Origin: Harmothoe impar
Taxonomy: Eukaryota > Annelida > Polychaeta > Phyllodocida > Polynoidae
DNA: 64,000 nt
Assembly (NCBI GenBank): GCA_947462335.1
Contig: OX381707.1
Location: 59,869,773 to 59,933,772, forward strand
Reading direction: 5' to 3'
Positions 22,262 to 36,100 of the stretch are shown here, in pieces (positions within the stretch are counted from its first letter, which is position 1; the number at the start of each line of letters is the position of its first letter). The notes below the pieces were generated by a model. That model searched no databases. It saw only the letters and a list, made by a program, of their open reading frames with translations, and had not been told where the DNA came from. A program made the position numbers and the translations under genes.

Positions 22262-23600
22262 TATGCGGCTGATGCTGAGGCGGAGGTGGTCGGCAAGCCA
22301 GCAGCCACCTTCTTCCTCACAGCACTCAAAGACATGGGGGTGGAGCCACAACATGTAAGTGCCCGTATTGTTGTTATTGATAAAATAAATTAAGTGACCG
22401 ATATGTGTTAGAATCCATTGAAAATGTTTCTCAATTTGTTTCAACCCATTAGGCCAGGGGGGGGGGGTTGAGGCGACATGCTCCCAACATCCAAAAGTTT
22501 GGCTACCTGCTTGGCGCTCAAGATTTTTGTAAAATATTGATATATTTTCCTATTGGCCTGTAGTCTTGCCGCAGGTTGTGGTTACAATCACTGATAAGAC
22601 ACACCCTGACTGGTACCTTGTCCCTGGGTGACCATTACTTCCCGGGCCGCGTCAACCAGCTCCAGTCCTGACTAGGCCCTATAAGGCGGAAGGTCGTCAA
22701 CCCCAGGGTTTACCAGATACCTGTAGATTACAATGTTATAGGAGCAGTGGCTTAATTTCAGAATATTGTCTATTTCAGGCACTGATGATTGGGGACGATA
22801 TTGTCAATGATGTGGGTGGTGCCCAGGCCTGCGGTATGATGGGCTTGCAGGTTCGCACCGGCAAATTCAGGTATTTATAACTCCGCTTGAACTAGTGCCA
22901 TAGTTTGATGTATTAAAGAGTTCAATGGAAACTACTGTAAATTCTCGCATATCAGCCTGACTCGCGTAGTAGCCGTATCTAGACTCTGGGAAAATTCTAA
23001 GCCTAACAGGTGGACTGATTATGGCAACTTTAATATCTTACTTTACATGTACTAGTAAAAACTGGCATATATGCCCCCTCTGACTAGGAAAAAATAAAAA
23101 TATTTTGAACTTGAACTTGACGATCCTATAAGCAGCACTGGCGATCTGACTTGCGTACTAGCCGCTGCCTCTGCGTGAAAAGTTATGGTAGTTGAGATTT
23201 TGGTCTCTAGGTGACAATGTTCACATGAAAATGGGCAATAATTAAAAAGGTTGGCTCAGAGTACTAAAAGTGTGATATACCCGTCACAGAGATGTCACTC
23301 CCGAGTCGACAAAAAGTAGGAAATCTTAAGATATTGGTCAATCTTCTGTAGGAAATTAGCTGGATTGGATACGGAAATTCTAGCAAAGAAAGTAGGAATT
23401 CGTTCAAAAGTAGGAAAAGTGGCATCTCTGCTGTTAAGTATTACAGTAGGATCAAGATCAGTTCTCCATGTTAACTTATTTGACTTTCCCGTTCTGCTCT
23501 GCGTTATAGGCCGTACGATGAGCCGCATGCTTCTGTTGTGCCAGATGGCTATGTCAACGACCTGGCACAAGCCGTGGACCTCCTGCTCACCAATAGGTGA
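22262..23600 (+). pseudogene. LHPP: LHPP, last three exons only (copy B)
   Basis: The exons 22262-22354, 22779-22870 and 23510-23600 equal those of copy A in length, phase and splice sites. They keep the metal-binding motif MIGDDIVNDVGGAQ. The preceding exon is gone because 1.66 kb present in copy A is deleted near 22077. All exons further upstream were never duplicated. Visible changes include Cys to Tyr after KFRP and Ala to Thr near the end. Without a promoter or the N-terminal HAD motif I the copy cannot make the enzyme by itself. It could be spliced in as alternative terminal exons of the upstream LHPP. Confidence 0.8.
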
Positions 23601-23871
23601 AACAATAGTGTACAGATATGTTTATACAATGTATATAGGTAGAACCAGAGACCATTCCAATTCTGTGTTCACTATAATGACTTTCAGCATGACTAATGTA
23701 GATGTGTCTGCACTAGTTTCATATTCAAGGCTGCTTCGGCTGATATTAATCCATAACCCTATGCGTATTTCTGTAAAAAGTGATATTGAAAGAGGTTTGT
23801 AGGGCTTCCGTGGAATAATGTGAAAGTCTTTGTGTTCTAGCAAAAAAGACCTGTATTTTGTGATGTGATAT

Positions 23872-23877
23872 AATAAA
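23872..23877 (+). terminator. AATAAA poly(A) signal, LHPP copy B
   Basis: This is the same hexamer, at the equivalent position, as 4811-4816 in copy A. Confidence 0.45.
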
Positions 23878-24775
23878 AGAAGTATACAATTGTTATTGAT
23901 TGTACATGTATGTATTCTTTAATTTTATACCAGACAGTAACAAAAGTCGTACATAGCAGCATTGGCGTGAACAATTAAAAAAGAAACAATCACCAACATG
24001 ATGGTGATAGCCAACACCAACAGTATGAAAACGGTTATAGGAAGCACTCGTTGTGTAGATAGACATAAAATTAAATCCAAACTATGTTACATTTTTGGCA
24101 CTTGGGAATACTGTTGCTGAGGTTTGCATGGTGAAACCTAGCAAATAAAACATGTACACATAACAGGACTAAATCGATTTCACTAAAGTATGTATACGGT
24201 TCTATCCCGATCAATACTAAATTGCACAGAATATCTTCATATGTTATTCCACATTGCTATGCCTCTTCTTTGATGACATAGTTTTTGGGAACACTGCTAT
24301 AATTATTTCGAATCTTACAAACATATATAACACAGTTTAAATATTGAAGACTGACTATATAAGTCTGATCAAATGTTGGTCAATCAACTATCAACTACAA
24401 GAAGCATTATTTCATGTAGGTTACAAGTTCATCCGATGTCTTTTACAAAAAGCAGTTTTTGGCATGATCACAGGTTCGCTTTTGACTTAAGATAAATGTT
24501 CACTTATTATACACATAATATTCGTGTCATAATACTGGTTTTGCTTTCAGATGTAAACATAATGGTATGAGTGTAAAGAGTTTAACATAAGCTGTATACT
24601 ACATATTGAATCAGGTTAAAAATGATTACCATCTTCCCCATCTCAGAAAGCAAGATGTTTCAACAATTTTCTACATTTTCTAAAAGTAGACTTAGATTTG
24701 TCATGAGCATTGATATACATAAAGTTGAGTATGTCCCAGATGGGTTGAGTTATAAGATCCTCCGTTAATGGTGTT

Positions 24776-27700
24776 TTATGAAGATGGGAAGAGCAGCGAG
24801 AAGGTAACGTAGAGCGGAGCCACCGCCCGCTCCACAGTAAGCACCTACAAGCAAAAATATACCGTCACATTCAATTCAATTTCAATAGCAAAAGTGTTAA
24901 AATTTTAATAAAGCCACTATTTGGCACGTTCTACCACACAATACATTATATCATTTCATTATCGTATTAATCTTAAGTATTGTATGTGAGGTTTCTGGAA
25001 ATCGGACCGATACATTTATAATATATATTGGAAAATTAGAAAGTCAAACTGCTTTTTCTTTAGTTTCAAGCTTTATCCGAAGACCATTGTGACAGATAAA
25101 AGAGGAGCTGTGATACAAAAGCAAATGTTCAAATGTATTCGTGGACATACCTCGCTTTTGCTGGTCTTGGGGGTGAGACCAAAGCGTTGTGACATCATGC
25201 CGGTGGTCACCATCTGACACTGCTTGTCTCCGTCAAAGTACTGCACCCGGATACAGTAGCGCACATCACGGTCAGGTCGCATGGAGAATGTGTGTCTCTC
25301 ACACTGCCGGAAGGACAGGATAGGGTCTCCAGGCTTGAGGCGCTAGAAGTAATGAGATGTACCATTATATGCACGACTCGCAATAAAGCAGCATTTCTTG
25401 TACTAATATTTCAAGATACAGGGATATATCTCATAACTCCCTGATGAACTTCATGACTCACGAGACGGACTGAGATATCGTAGAATCGATCTTAACCATA
25501 TTTGATTTACATCAAGATTTAAGTAGCGACTGCAAGCCATTATTCTCTAGCATCACAAAAAGATTACCTACCTGCATATAGAGAGTGTAGTAGCCCGTCT
25601 TATTCTGTCGCACAGCCTTGAGCTCAAAGTGAAAGCCGTGCAGAGACAGAATCTCTGAGTGGTAGTGGGGCTCATCGTCTAACATGAAGCCTTGCCGCAC
25701 AGCGAAAGTGTTGAAATTGTTCATGAGCCACATGTCGCCACCACCCTGGAGCGCATGGTAGTGCTGTGACAAGATCCGTACCACCCAGGCCTGGGGAATG
25801 ACGTTCATACCTTGGACGTCATTCAGGTTGTTGGCTGAAGTAACAAAATGTTAAGAAATAAAGCTGCCATTGAACAGAGCCAGTGTGAATCAAGAAGACA
25901 ACAATTATCTATTTAGATTTTCCATAATTTTGACCAAGATGATTTCCATGTCTGAATATATACAAAAAGCTCATAAATAGCGACAAGTTTCATAGGTAAT
26001 ACAAACTCACTTTTTTGTTTATCATAGGGATAAGTACAAAACAATCTTGTCTTGAGTTGATCTACCGGTAATTGGGTTCGACCTACGGGAGTTCAGTGGT
26101 GCATAGTGTTAAACATTGTTCCGGCAGATATTTATTGGATACAAATATTAAGGCAGTATTCATTTATTAATTACAAGGGGGGGTGGCGAGATTACGTGCG
26201 GAGGCGCGTAACGCGTAGGATGTTTCACGCCTCCCCTCGCTGACATTTTTACGCCCCCCCCCCCCCTCAAGAGGGGTCAGAATTTTTTATGCCCACCGCC
26301 CCTCAGGAGGGGTGGGCATAAATTGTAAAAAAAAAAAGTAACTAATAAATGAACACTCCCTAATGTACTTACTTTCTGTAACACCGTGAAGGCGGAGTGC
26401 CATGAAGAGGGCCGTGAAGTGCTGACCCTCCTCCCGGTCTAGGAGAGCGGACGACTTGGGTAAACTGAAAGAATTTGGGATGCAAATTATAGTACGGTAC
26501 TACACCTACAAATTTGTATACTGCTGACTCATCATTGATTCATGAATTATGACGCTTAGAGTACTATGCTCCAATGTGCTATGATTTTTTTGTCATCGTG
26601 ATACATGTACATGAATGCAGCATTCAATCATGTAGCCCCTACAGGGTTTATACATTCTCGAAGCATTAGTATTATGATGCAAGTCTGGCGATTGGTGAGT
26701 AGACTCGCCAGTTCTGTACGCATGCCAACAAAGGCCATATATGATAATGCATTAAAGGACTATACTGCCCTTAAAGGTTTACACCAGAGCAGCCTTACCT
26801 GTTGAAGAAGGTGAGCACCGAGGAGTAGGTAGGCATCAGTTGTACGGTGGGGTTCATCTGGAGGAACACCCAGTAGATGAGCACCCGGTACAGCCAGAAC
26901 TCGCTGTACGTGAACAACCTGCAATAGTCAATGTGTCTCATGTTAAGTATTGTTATTGTGCGTTTTAAGGGGAGTTCTTACCACTCGCACGTAACCATAT
27001 AGTAGACTAGAACCAGGCATGGGATTGGGTTTTGAAGAAAAATCCAAAAAGCAGCCAAAAGATGTGATCTGCGGGGAATTTTGTATGATTTGCATGGCAT
27101 AAATCCCTCTAGAGACTAAGACCCCCCCCCCCCTATTAATGTTAAAATATTTGTTCATTGGATATGCACAAATCACAGGGATGACTTTTTTGGCCTTAAA
27201 AATCCGGAAATCCCGATAAATCCGGAAGAATCCCATGCCTGTAGAACAGTACATGTACTAGAATTGTGAGTAGGATAGGCTTGGTGATTATGCCACTTTA
27301 AGCACATGCGGCTCAAAATAAAAGAGCAAATGTCCCGTTTAAGCGCAGGATAATGGCCTAAACAGGGACTTGGAATTTATTAGCGCAGATGCGCTTAATG
27401 AGCTATTTACGGTACAGATGCGGCATACCACTATTACCAGGGTGTTATTATGTTATCAGCTCGCTTGATAAGGCAGATAGTAACAAACGAGTTTATCGGT
27501 ACAAGTACAGTATTTCTTAACCAATTTGTGAGAAAATCCCCAATACTAGTAAAGAATAGAAAACTTCTACCGTAATACATGTTACCGTCTGATCTCAGCT
27601 ATTAAGTGGTACAGAACTGGCTAAATCATTCAAGAGTAAGCCATGCAGAGCTTTGAGGAATACGTTGCTGTTTGTCTTTTTACCTTTCAATTCTATCCTA

Positions 27701-30160
27701 TACTGTAGCAATACGGTCCTAGAGTCAGGGATTATTCTTAGGGAGAGATAATTGAGATTACCTGTTGGATTTGAGGATTTTCTGCAGCAAATCCATGGGC
27801 AGCTCTCGCAGTTGGATTTCTGAGGAAAGCTGTAAATGTAAAGTAATATAAGGCTTAAAGGCACGTTTCCAAATCACTTTAAAGCTAAATATATATCACG
27901 AATCTTGATTATGAATGGTAATTACGAGGTAAATGCCTTAAATTTCTTCTAAATCATTCAGGATATTGTGGTGTCATAGTACAAAAAGCCGACAAAATCC
28001 CTGGTTCTGACTTTTTATATTTTTTTCATCAAGGCCTCTGGCAACAATTTAGGCCACAGATAATGATTCTGTGACAAATACGTTGTGGGGGCGAGTTTGT
28101 ACTGTACCTTGGGTACGAGGTTGAGCTCTAGCCAGCGTTCACAGGCAGCGCGAACCCGTTCCTGGTGAGTGCGGGCCGCTGCGTCGTGGTATCCACATAC
28201 CGTGCGGCAGTTAATGGTTCTCAGCATGATACTGGCACAGCTACAAGTAGATTCAACCAGTGTATGAGTAACTTACTTCAGCTATGAAGGTTCTTCTAAT
28301 CATGTCATCATGATGAAGCAGGCCCACAGCTAGTAAATTGCATGAAATTGTTAAAGTGTTATGCCTTACCCATCTTCCAAGTGGCGGTATTTGAGTACAT
28401 GTGCAGCAGCGCTAACACCGACCACATCGTTGACATCCACCTCCACTTCTTCATGGTACAGGTTTCCCAGTGCTACTGCCAGAGCTGTGAGAAAATACAA
28501 ACAGGGCATGGATAAAAATGCACATATCTGATTTGATTGATTTGATTTGACTTTCTTTTATTTATCATGGCAGGAGTACACTGGCCTGGCAGACCGGTAC
28601 AGATTGTGTTGTAACAAACACTAGCAAAACAATATCAAAAATACATCTTGAGGTTATAAATGTTGGACAAAGTAAATTCAACAAATAATGTCAAGAAGAT
28701 GGTGTTTTTTTCTGTTTAAAAGTAGGCCTAGGTTTAACCCTTTTTTATACTTACTGTGTGGAGTGATGAGAGGATCGACAAGGTCCAGCTCAATGACCGT
28801 CATATTGTTAACGCGCTGTTCAGATACATGTTTTGGGTGGTCAATGTCGCAACCTTCTGTGTCATCGACATCGTCCATACACAGGCGCTGACTCATCTCC
28901 TGTACACAGAATAATTTCAGTTAATGTTCTTTTAAAAGATTTTATCACTTCTACCTAAATTCTTCATAAATTCTCGTGTATTCATAAGTCAAACTCGCCC
29001 ATAAGCACACCCCTAGCTTTGACAAATCCTATAGGCCGCACAGAATTACTGGTAGATTTACTGCACACTATATCTAGGCATGTTTGGTATCAATTTTAAG
29101 CTGAGTTTGACTCTGAGCCGTGGCTTGTACGCGGGAATTTATGGTAGATATTTAAGATCATGTATACAGCAAGAATGAGCCAACACCTAACATCTCTCTC
29201 ATTAGCTGTGCCTAGAAGACCATTCCCTCCTTAGCCGACAGACGATTTTTGCAACTTTCTGCAGAAAATTAGCATTCCTATAACATCCTAACTCCTACAG
29301 ATAGCTACAACAAAGCAGTTATGCAGAAAGTTCAGCTAAATAGGTCAAGGACAAATGTGACCAGGTTTATAGTAAACTTGTGTGTTCAGGATTTTAATAT
29401 TGACATTAAGAAATAGATTTTTTTTTTAAGAAGAAATGTACCTGGTATTCAGCACTGTAGAAGTTGTTCTTACTGATGTAGTTGTCCAGTGTCTCTGACA
29501 TCTTGTTCCTGTAGTAGCGCTTGGGACCGGGCGTCTCAGCGGCATGCAGGAGAGCGGCCAGCGTTTCTGACTTGATCAGGAAGGGACGGTGAAGCTCCCA
29601 GTTCACACCCAGGCATGTCAGTAGAACATCTGATGCGAAAGAATAGGCCTTAATCATTGATGTGGAATGGAATAAAAACATGCCAGGGTGTTTTGTGCCG
29701 ATTTGGGGACAGTATTTTGATATAGGGGGAATGTAAAGATGTTTTAAAAGCTGAAAACGGATCAGATGGTGTGGTAAGAATACAAACATAAACTAGGCGA
29801 ATATTCTGAATTTGATAAAAATTCATTGTTAGGCCAAAAAAAAAAAAAGGTGTGTTTCAGGCAACCCGACCCTAGATTCAAAAAAGGGCCGACCCTAGCA
29901 TTTTTTTTCCCAATTTTGGAGAATTTTTAATTTTTTTTTTTGATTTTTATTGTTTATTTTTCTCAATTTTTACAAATTCTTTCAAAAACAAGCTCCCAGT
30001 GACCTCAGAGGCCTGAATGATTGATTAACTTCAGAAAATGGCTCTTTAAGAGGAATATGCAATAATTTCTTGATATTCCTAGTCAATAGAGGAATTATTG
30101 AATCATTCTGGTGAGTCGCGAGTCGATTTCCCCATTCGCGACTCATTCCTGGTTCTCTAT

Positions 30161-30196
<36 letters not shown>

Positions 30197-33100
30197 GACC
30201 TACCTACCCTAGAATTTCTGACCATGTTGCCTGAAACACACCTTTTTTTTTTTTTGGCCTTACGACAGAGTCACGTTTCTTTCTATCAAAAAGAACAAAA
30301 GATGGATTGTGTGATATACGTCACATGTGACCCAGGGTCCCAGTCCAAAGTCCCAATCCAAAGTCGCAACCAAAAGTCGCAACCAAAAGTCGCAACCCAA
30401 AGTCCCAATCCAAAGTCCCAACCCAAAAGTCCCAATCCAAAGTCCCAACCAAAAGTCCCAACCCAAAGTCCCAACCCAAAGTCCCAATCCAAAGTCCAAA
30501 CCCAAAGTCCCAAGAAGAGAAAAAAAGAAGAGGCCGACACAACCTCCCCTTGTTCCTATCCAGAATACCACCACCCTAACCCTTGCAGGTATAGGAGTCG
30601 GGGTGCCTTTACAGATAACCTAGTTCCCACTGACCTTTTTTAAGAGTGGAAATTGCACCAAAAGCGTCTCACAAAAGCGTCTCACCCTCCCTTCAACACT
30701 GAGCTCTATGGGTGTCTGTGTGAACGCTCATCTTTTAAAGGGTGGATTCAAGGTCACTGGCCTATGCTTCAGCACTAGTTCACACAGACCTGTATTTTAG
30801 CTTATTTTTGACATTTTTTAATTTATATTTTTCATAGGGAAATAATTTATTTGGCACTGTTCGAACAAAACAGCAAGACAGACATTGTTGCAGAGAATCA
30901 TACCAGTGTTGTTTGATGTGGAAACAGTGTAAAATAGAAGCAGGGGGAAAGTGCAAAGTCAGCTGACCAAACAACGATTTCTGGGGGAAAACCGTCTCAC
31001 AGAGACCCAGGGTACCCTGGGTCAATAAGGGGGATAGAACAGGCTGCGACAGGACAAAAACGAGTACCGTAAATTCCCGCGTACTACCCGCGGGTAGTAC
31101 GCGAACCAAATCGCCAATGCGGGTTATAGGATTATCCCAAAGTCTAGGTGCGGGTAATACGAGGGTTTTTGTTTTTTGAGATTTCAGAAATTGCTCTGAA
31201 ATGACTCCTCCCCTTCCCAAGGTAGCTGTATGGGGAGGGGGGGGGGGGAATGGGGCCAGATAGGGGGGTGGGGGTGCAAGGTGTGACCGCCACAAACCTA
31301 ACTGCCTTGGGAAGGGGGGGGGGGGCTCAGCTCCTGGTACATGTAGTACCTTTAGCGGTCACAGCTTTCTCCCCCCCCCCCACCCACTGACCCCATGTTA
31401 GCTTTGTGGCGGTTACACCTTGCCCACCCTACCTCATGTACCATGTATAGAGTGCATGTGGATGCTCACAGAAGGGCTGGCGTAGGGGTGACATTTTCAA
31501 ATGTTCCAAAAGTCTAGGTGCGGGTAATACGAGGGTTTTTACCCAGGAGCACTCAGACCCCCTGTGCGGGTTATAGGATTCTCCCAAAGTCGGGGTGCGG
31601 GTTATACGCGAGATGCGGGTAGTACGCGGGAATTTACGGTAACAACAAAGCTTAGCTTTTTTTTCTAGAGATGAATGCATTATGTGTGTGCTGTTTGAAA
31701 ATTGTAAAGGTATAATACGATACATTTTGGATGTTATGTTCAGTATGGGGTAGATAAAAGGTGTCATACGATCCCATAAACTGTTTCTAGACAGCAGAGT
31801 AACGTGTCAGTGTTACGTTATAATCCCTATTCATGCATTAGGTCCAATATTCCTGGTAATTATGTCGCGCTTCGCTATGTGGGTTAGCGTGTCGATGGCT
31901 ACACATGCAGGGTTCATACAATGCTAGAATGGGATCGCAGAATTGGAAATGCATGCATGAAATTCTTACAGAACGGTTGCCATAAAGACATGCCATGAAT
32001 GAGAAAGAGAGGGAAATTCGAGGTCATTAATTGGAAGCACTTACTTAAACCATTAGTATCCTGTAATGTAACATGTAATATCCGATATTATTCTCACATT
32101 TTGTACATTTTTATTGGAACAGTTTTATTGGAACCGTAAACATTTGAAGAGTGGAATTCAGATAATGAGTATACTTGATTTGTAATATTGGTGGGATTTT
32201 AGGGTTTCTCTTATATGGTTGAATCAATATTCAATTTATACACATTTTGTATTCATAGATGTCAGATGGGATCCTGATGCATAGATTGGTATTAATGTAT
32301 TTTTAGATCGGTGTTAAGGGGGAGTGGGGGGTTGTTTGTCTGTCTTACTCTCTTTGGTTTTGTATGTGCCGGTCTCTGTTGAAGATGTCATACAGAAGAA
32401 ACGTATTAGGAATTCAACTGATAAAAAAACACTTGAAAACCAACATGAAATAGCTAATATGAAAGCATTGAAAGAATGATCCAAAATCGTCAGTTACATA
32501 CTGTATACCTAAAATAAACATTATTACAGATGGGATTTAAACGTATTTGACAGCAACAAATAAGGAACTGTCAATAAGAGAATCTTTTTTATCTCATTGC
32601 CAGTGTGACGTGTCAATAAGGGAATTATATCCTGGTATTGACAGTTTGAACTGTCAATAATGGAATTTTATTCTGTTATTGACAGTTCGAACTGTCAATA
32701 GTCATGGCCCTTACTGTTTAACCCGTCCAATATAGGAAGAATAAATTAAAAAAAATTAGGCTCAAACTAATTTAAGATGAGACTTTTTGTATACATCATC
32801 TGCTCATCAAGGACTTGCTAAAGATCAGTATCATGTGCCTTCATTTCTGTAATTTGAACTTTCAGCACATATTTCTGTTATCTTAGATTGCGAGCGAAAG
32901 TAATGTTAGCTTACCTGGACCGAGGGAGGAGGCACTGCGTTTGGAGTGATATGCAAATACATCTTGCGGCTTGACTGGGCGAGCAGTGGACGGCATGAAA
33001 GTGTTCATGGTTAATCCCTTCCTAAAAGGTACAATTAAAGATTAAAGTTAGTCCTTAAATTTTCTATTTATATCAAGCTGAGCTCATTTTATTGTCAACC

Positions 33101-36100
33101 ACAAAAATATGATCTTTATGTACCATTTGCTGTAATGTGATAAAAAAATATTTTTATAATATGTAAAAAATAGTTAAAAAAGAAGAAGCAAAACAAATTG
33201 TTATTCACACATCGATACTTACTCAGGATGTGCTTTGCCAGGGGCAGCTGCAGTTTGTGGGAGGTTGGAGGGAGCAGCCTTAGACAGTGAGATTTCAGGA
33301 CTTGTGCGAGACCGGCCTCCATTGACAAGGAACGCGTATGGCCGCGAGACATCCTTGTTGATAGAGGTTCTTGGATGCTCAGCTAAAGTAAAGATCAGAA
33401 GAAGAAAAATCAGCCCATTAGAATCATTTATTTCAAAATTAATAGTTATTTCTTTCTATTTCTTTCTTGATAGATATATTCAAAGCTACGTTTAATCATT
33501 CATGACTTTTTCAAGGGGAGGTACAATCAAATTGTTGCTTTACTTAGTCAGTGAACTCACCTGAGAGTATATTCCGCAGACTGTCATTCATGGAGACGTT
33601 AATGGCCTTGGTTGCTTGTGCGGTTCCCAGCAGGTCGCCCCCTAATGACTGTGGGAGCCGCCACCGGTTGGTGAAGCCGACCTGATGCCGCATCCTACAG
33701 CGTGGGGTCACCGGGTGCTGCAGATATACAAACACACTGACACATGGAACCACAACAACAGTGTCTCACTTATATCATTAACCCTTTAAGGATGGCATGT
33801 CACTAAAAGATGCCATTTGTCGGGATGATGCACCAATGAAGCCCCGGCATGTAACTCATCGGTGCTGCATTGGTGCATCATGCCGACCCTTCGGGCATGT
33901 CTCAAAGTTATACCAAAGTTGCAGGTTCCTTAGTAGGGGGCACCATTGGTTGATAAGGTACCCGGGGAGATAAGCAGCGATAACAGCCAGCATGATGGGT
34001 ACCAGGTGTTATGTAATGCACCCTAAAAAGTCCGCAGTGAAGGCCAGGGAATTATCTCATTGGTTGATAATTCAACCAGCTACACACACAACGGGACTAG
34101 CGCATCCTGTTACAGTTACCTCAGGTAGCCGGGGGCTAAAACCCCATCTCTTATTAGGCTAATCCCCTCCCCTCACACCTAGAACAAAGGTGCTGATAAG
34201 AAATTCACCCACAATGCACTGCTCTGGAGTCGGGGGCCTAACCACAATGTGCCTCTACATGGGTACCCACAACTTTGACCGTGTCGCTGTGTCGAATTAT
34301 AGCAGGGGGGCAGTGGCATCGTGTAGATTTTTAGGTATACAAGCTGCAGGCGACTCTAAAGTCTCAGTGTGAACATTTGGTGCTTTGGGGTGTGCCGTGA
34401 GAATAAGGTTGCAATACCGTAACAACATGGCGCTGGGCGGGAACGTAACCACCGACCAGGACCCAACAAAATCGCCTTGGGTGAAATGCATTATGGGAGC
34501 AACATCGTTATTAATATGGTCCTTATAAGAACTTAGAGAAAAACCCCTGTGCCTGTGGGTCGATTTTTAAAAGGGCCTAAAAGGGTTGTGTCGCCGTGTC
34601 GCCTGTGTCGATTTTTACCCATGTAAAGGCACCACAATGCATTGCTCTGATCCAAGATGGTAGCCCCCATAGCCTAATGCGCTAGTCCTGTATACATGCC
34701 GATAAAGGAAGAAACACATTAAAGCAATAAGCGGCCCTTAAAGGTGTGTCATCTATATCAGGTTAGAACTTTTCAAATGCCACTGTGTCGTACCATTTGT
34801 CAAAAGGTCGACAGTATAATTGTTTTTGATCTGATAAATCATGGTTAACTTTCGATAGAAATGACAATAGATTTTTGGTCTAATATGACTATAGGGGAGG
34901 GTTGGCACCGTTTACTTTACTCAATGCGATCTTGGCAAACTTTACTATTCAGCAACACACTTTCACCAGCCAAAGTAAAGGTTATGGAGGTCTACTCAAT
35001 ATGGATGTACATGGATCAGGGTATACAGACTCATTTATCTAACCGGGGCAGATTTACAGTACAAAGGGCAATTGACTATATTTGGAACATGCTATAAAGC
35101 TTAATTACTCACCAGAAGTCACATTACATAATACATAATACCTGATAGCTGATACGTCAAAGTACAGTACAGCGTCTTACATGTCATTAGGCTACGCTAT
35201 TCTCGGGATCTAACGCGTAATCACATAAGGAGACTAGCTTACTTCGGTTGCTAAAAATACCCACATATTGTGAAAAGCTATAGAGTTTATTTCTGGCATA
35301 AACACTTTTTGTCACACCCCTACACTCGTATACATATATGGAGACAACTAGTGGCATCCATCCACTAAGATAAGGGTATTCGATTTTAGTGAAAGTTATT
35401 ATACATAAATTCCGGTATATAAATATATGATAATGTCTCAGCCATACCCTAATCTTAGCCCTGCATGCTTGTTGGCTGCGCCCTCTTACACAGTTACAGC
35501 ATTATTATCCGTGTGTAATACTGTTGATCACTACACGATCAACACTTAAGAGGCTAATCCCCTACCAGCCCTCACTGTACCACACATACCCACACATGGT
35601 GGTCTATACCTACCGTAAAGTCTCGTTAATATGTCTAACCCATGTGTTTTATATTAAAGCCGCACCTAGACTTTGAGACGATACAATCACCCATGCCTAG
35701 GGTCTGAAAATTGTTTATTAGCAAAATCCCTTGTATAAGCCGCACCTAGACTTTGGGGAAAGCATATAAGCCGCACAGGGGGTTCTGACTTTTTAAAAGC
35801 TAGTGTGAACATGACCACATATATGTTAAATTTCTAATGCTATCTCTTTTTCTTTGGCATTATGCGGAAAGCGCCCCTTGCTATGTGATTTACTTTTGCA
35901 AAATAAAAAGATGCTAAACTCAAACTAAAGCCGTAGCTTCTACACAGGAATTTACGGTATAATATGTCTAGCCTCCCACCAGGCAGCCACAATTGAGTCG
36001 TGTAGGGAGGTGCTGAGTGGACCTTATCAATAATAGCACAAGGCAAACACCGCAGTGGGGGTCAGTCGGCTCCACTGACTGCAAACATTGATTGATTTTA

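Larger units (their letters stand above)
20892..30279. repeat. Tandem segmental duplication, copy B
   Basis: This is the second copy of the block at 450-20887, directly adjacent after a four-base AACT filler. It carries the last three LHPP exons and the last ten BTB-gene exons. It lacks retroelement 1, the 146-bp satellite and one LHPP exon. It has gained an inverted-repeat transposon at 29832-30259. Confidence 0.9.

Noticed and set aside
30224..30643. Lysine/serine/proline-rich frame of 139 codons
   Set aside because: It spans the 13-bp minisatellite and is compositional.
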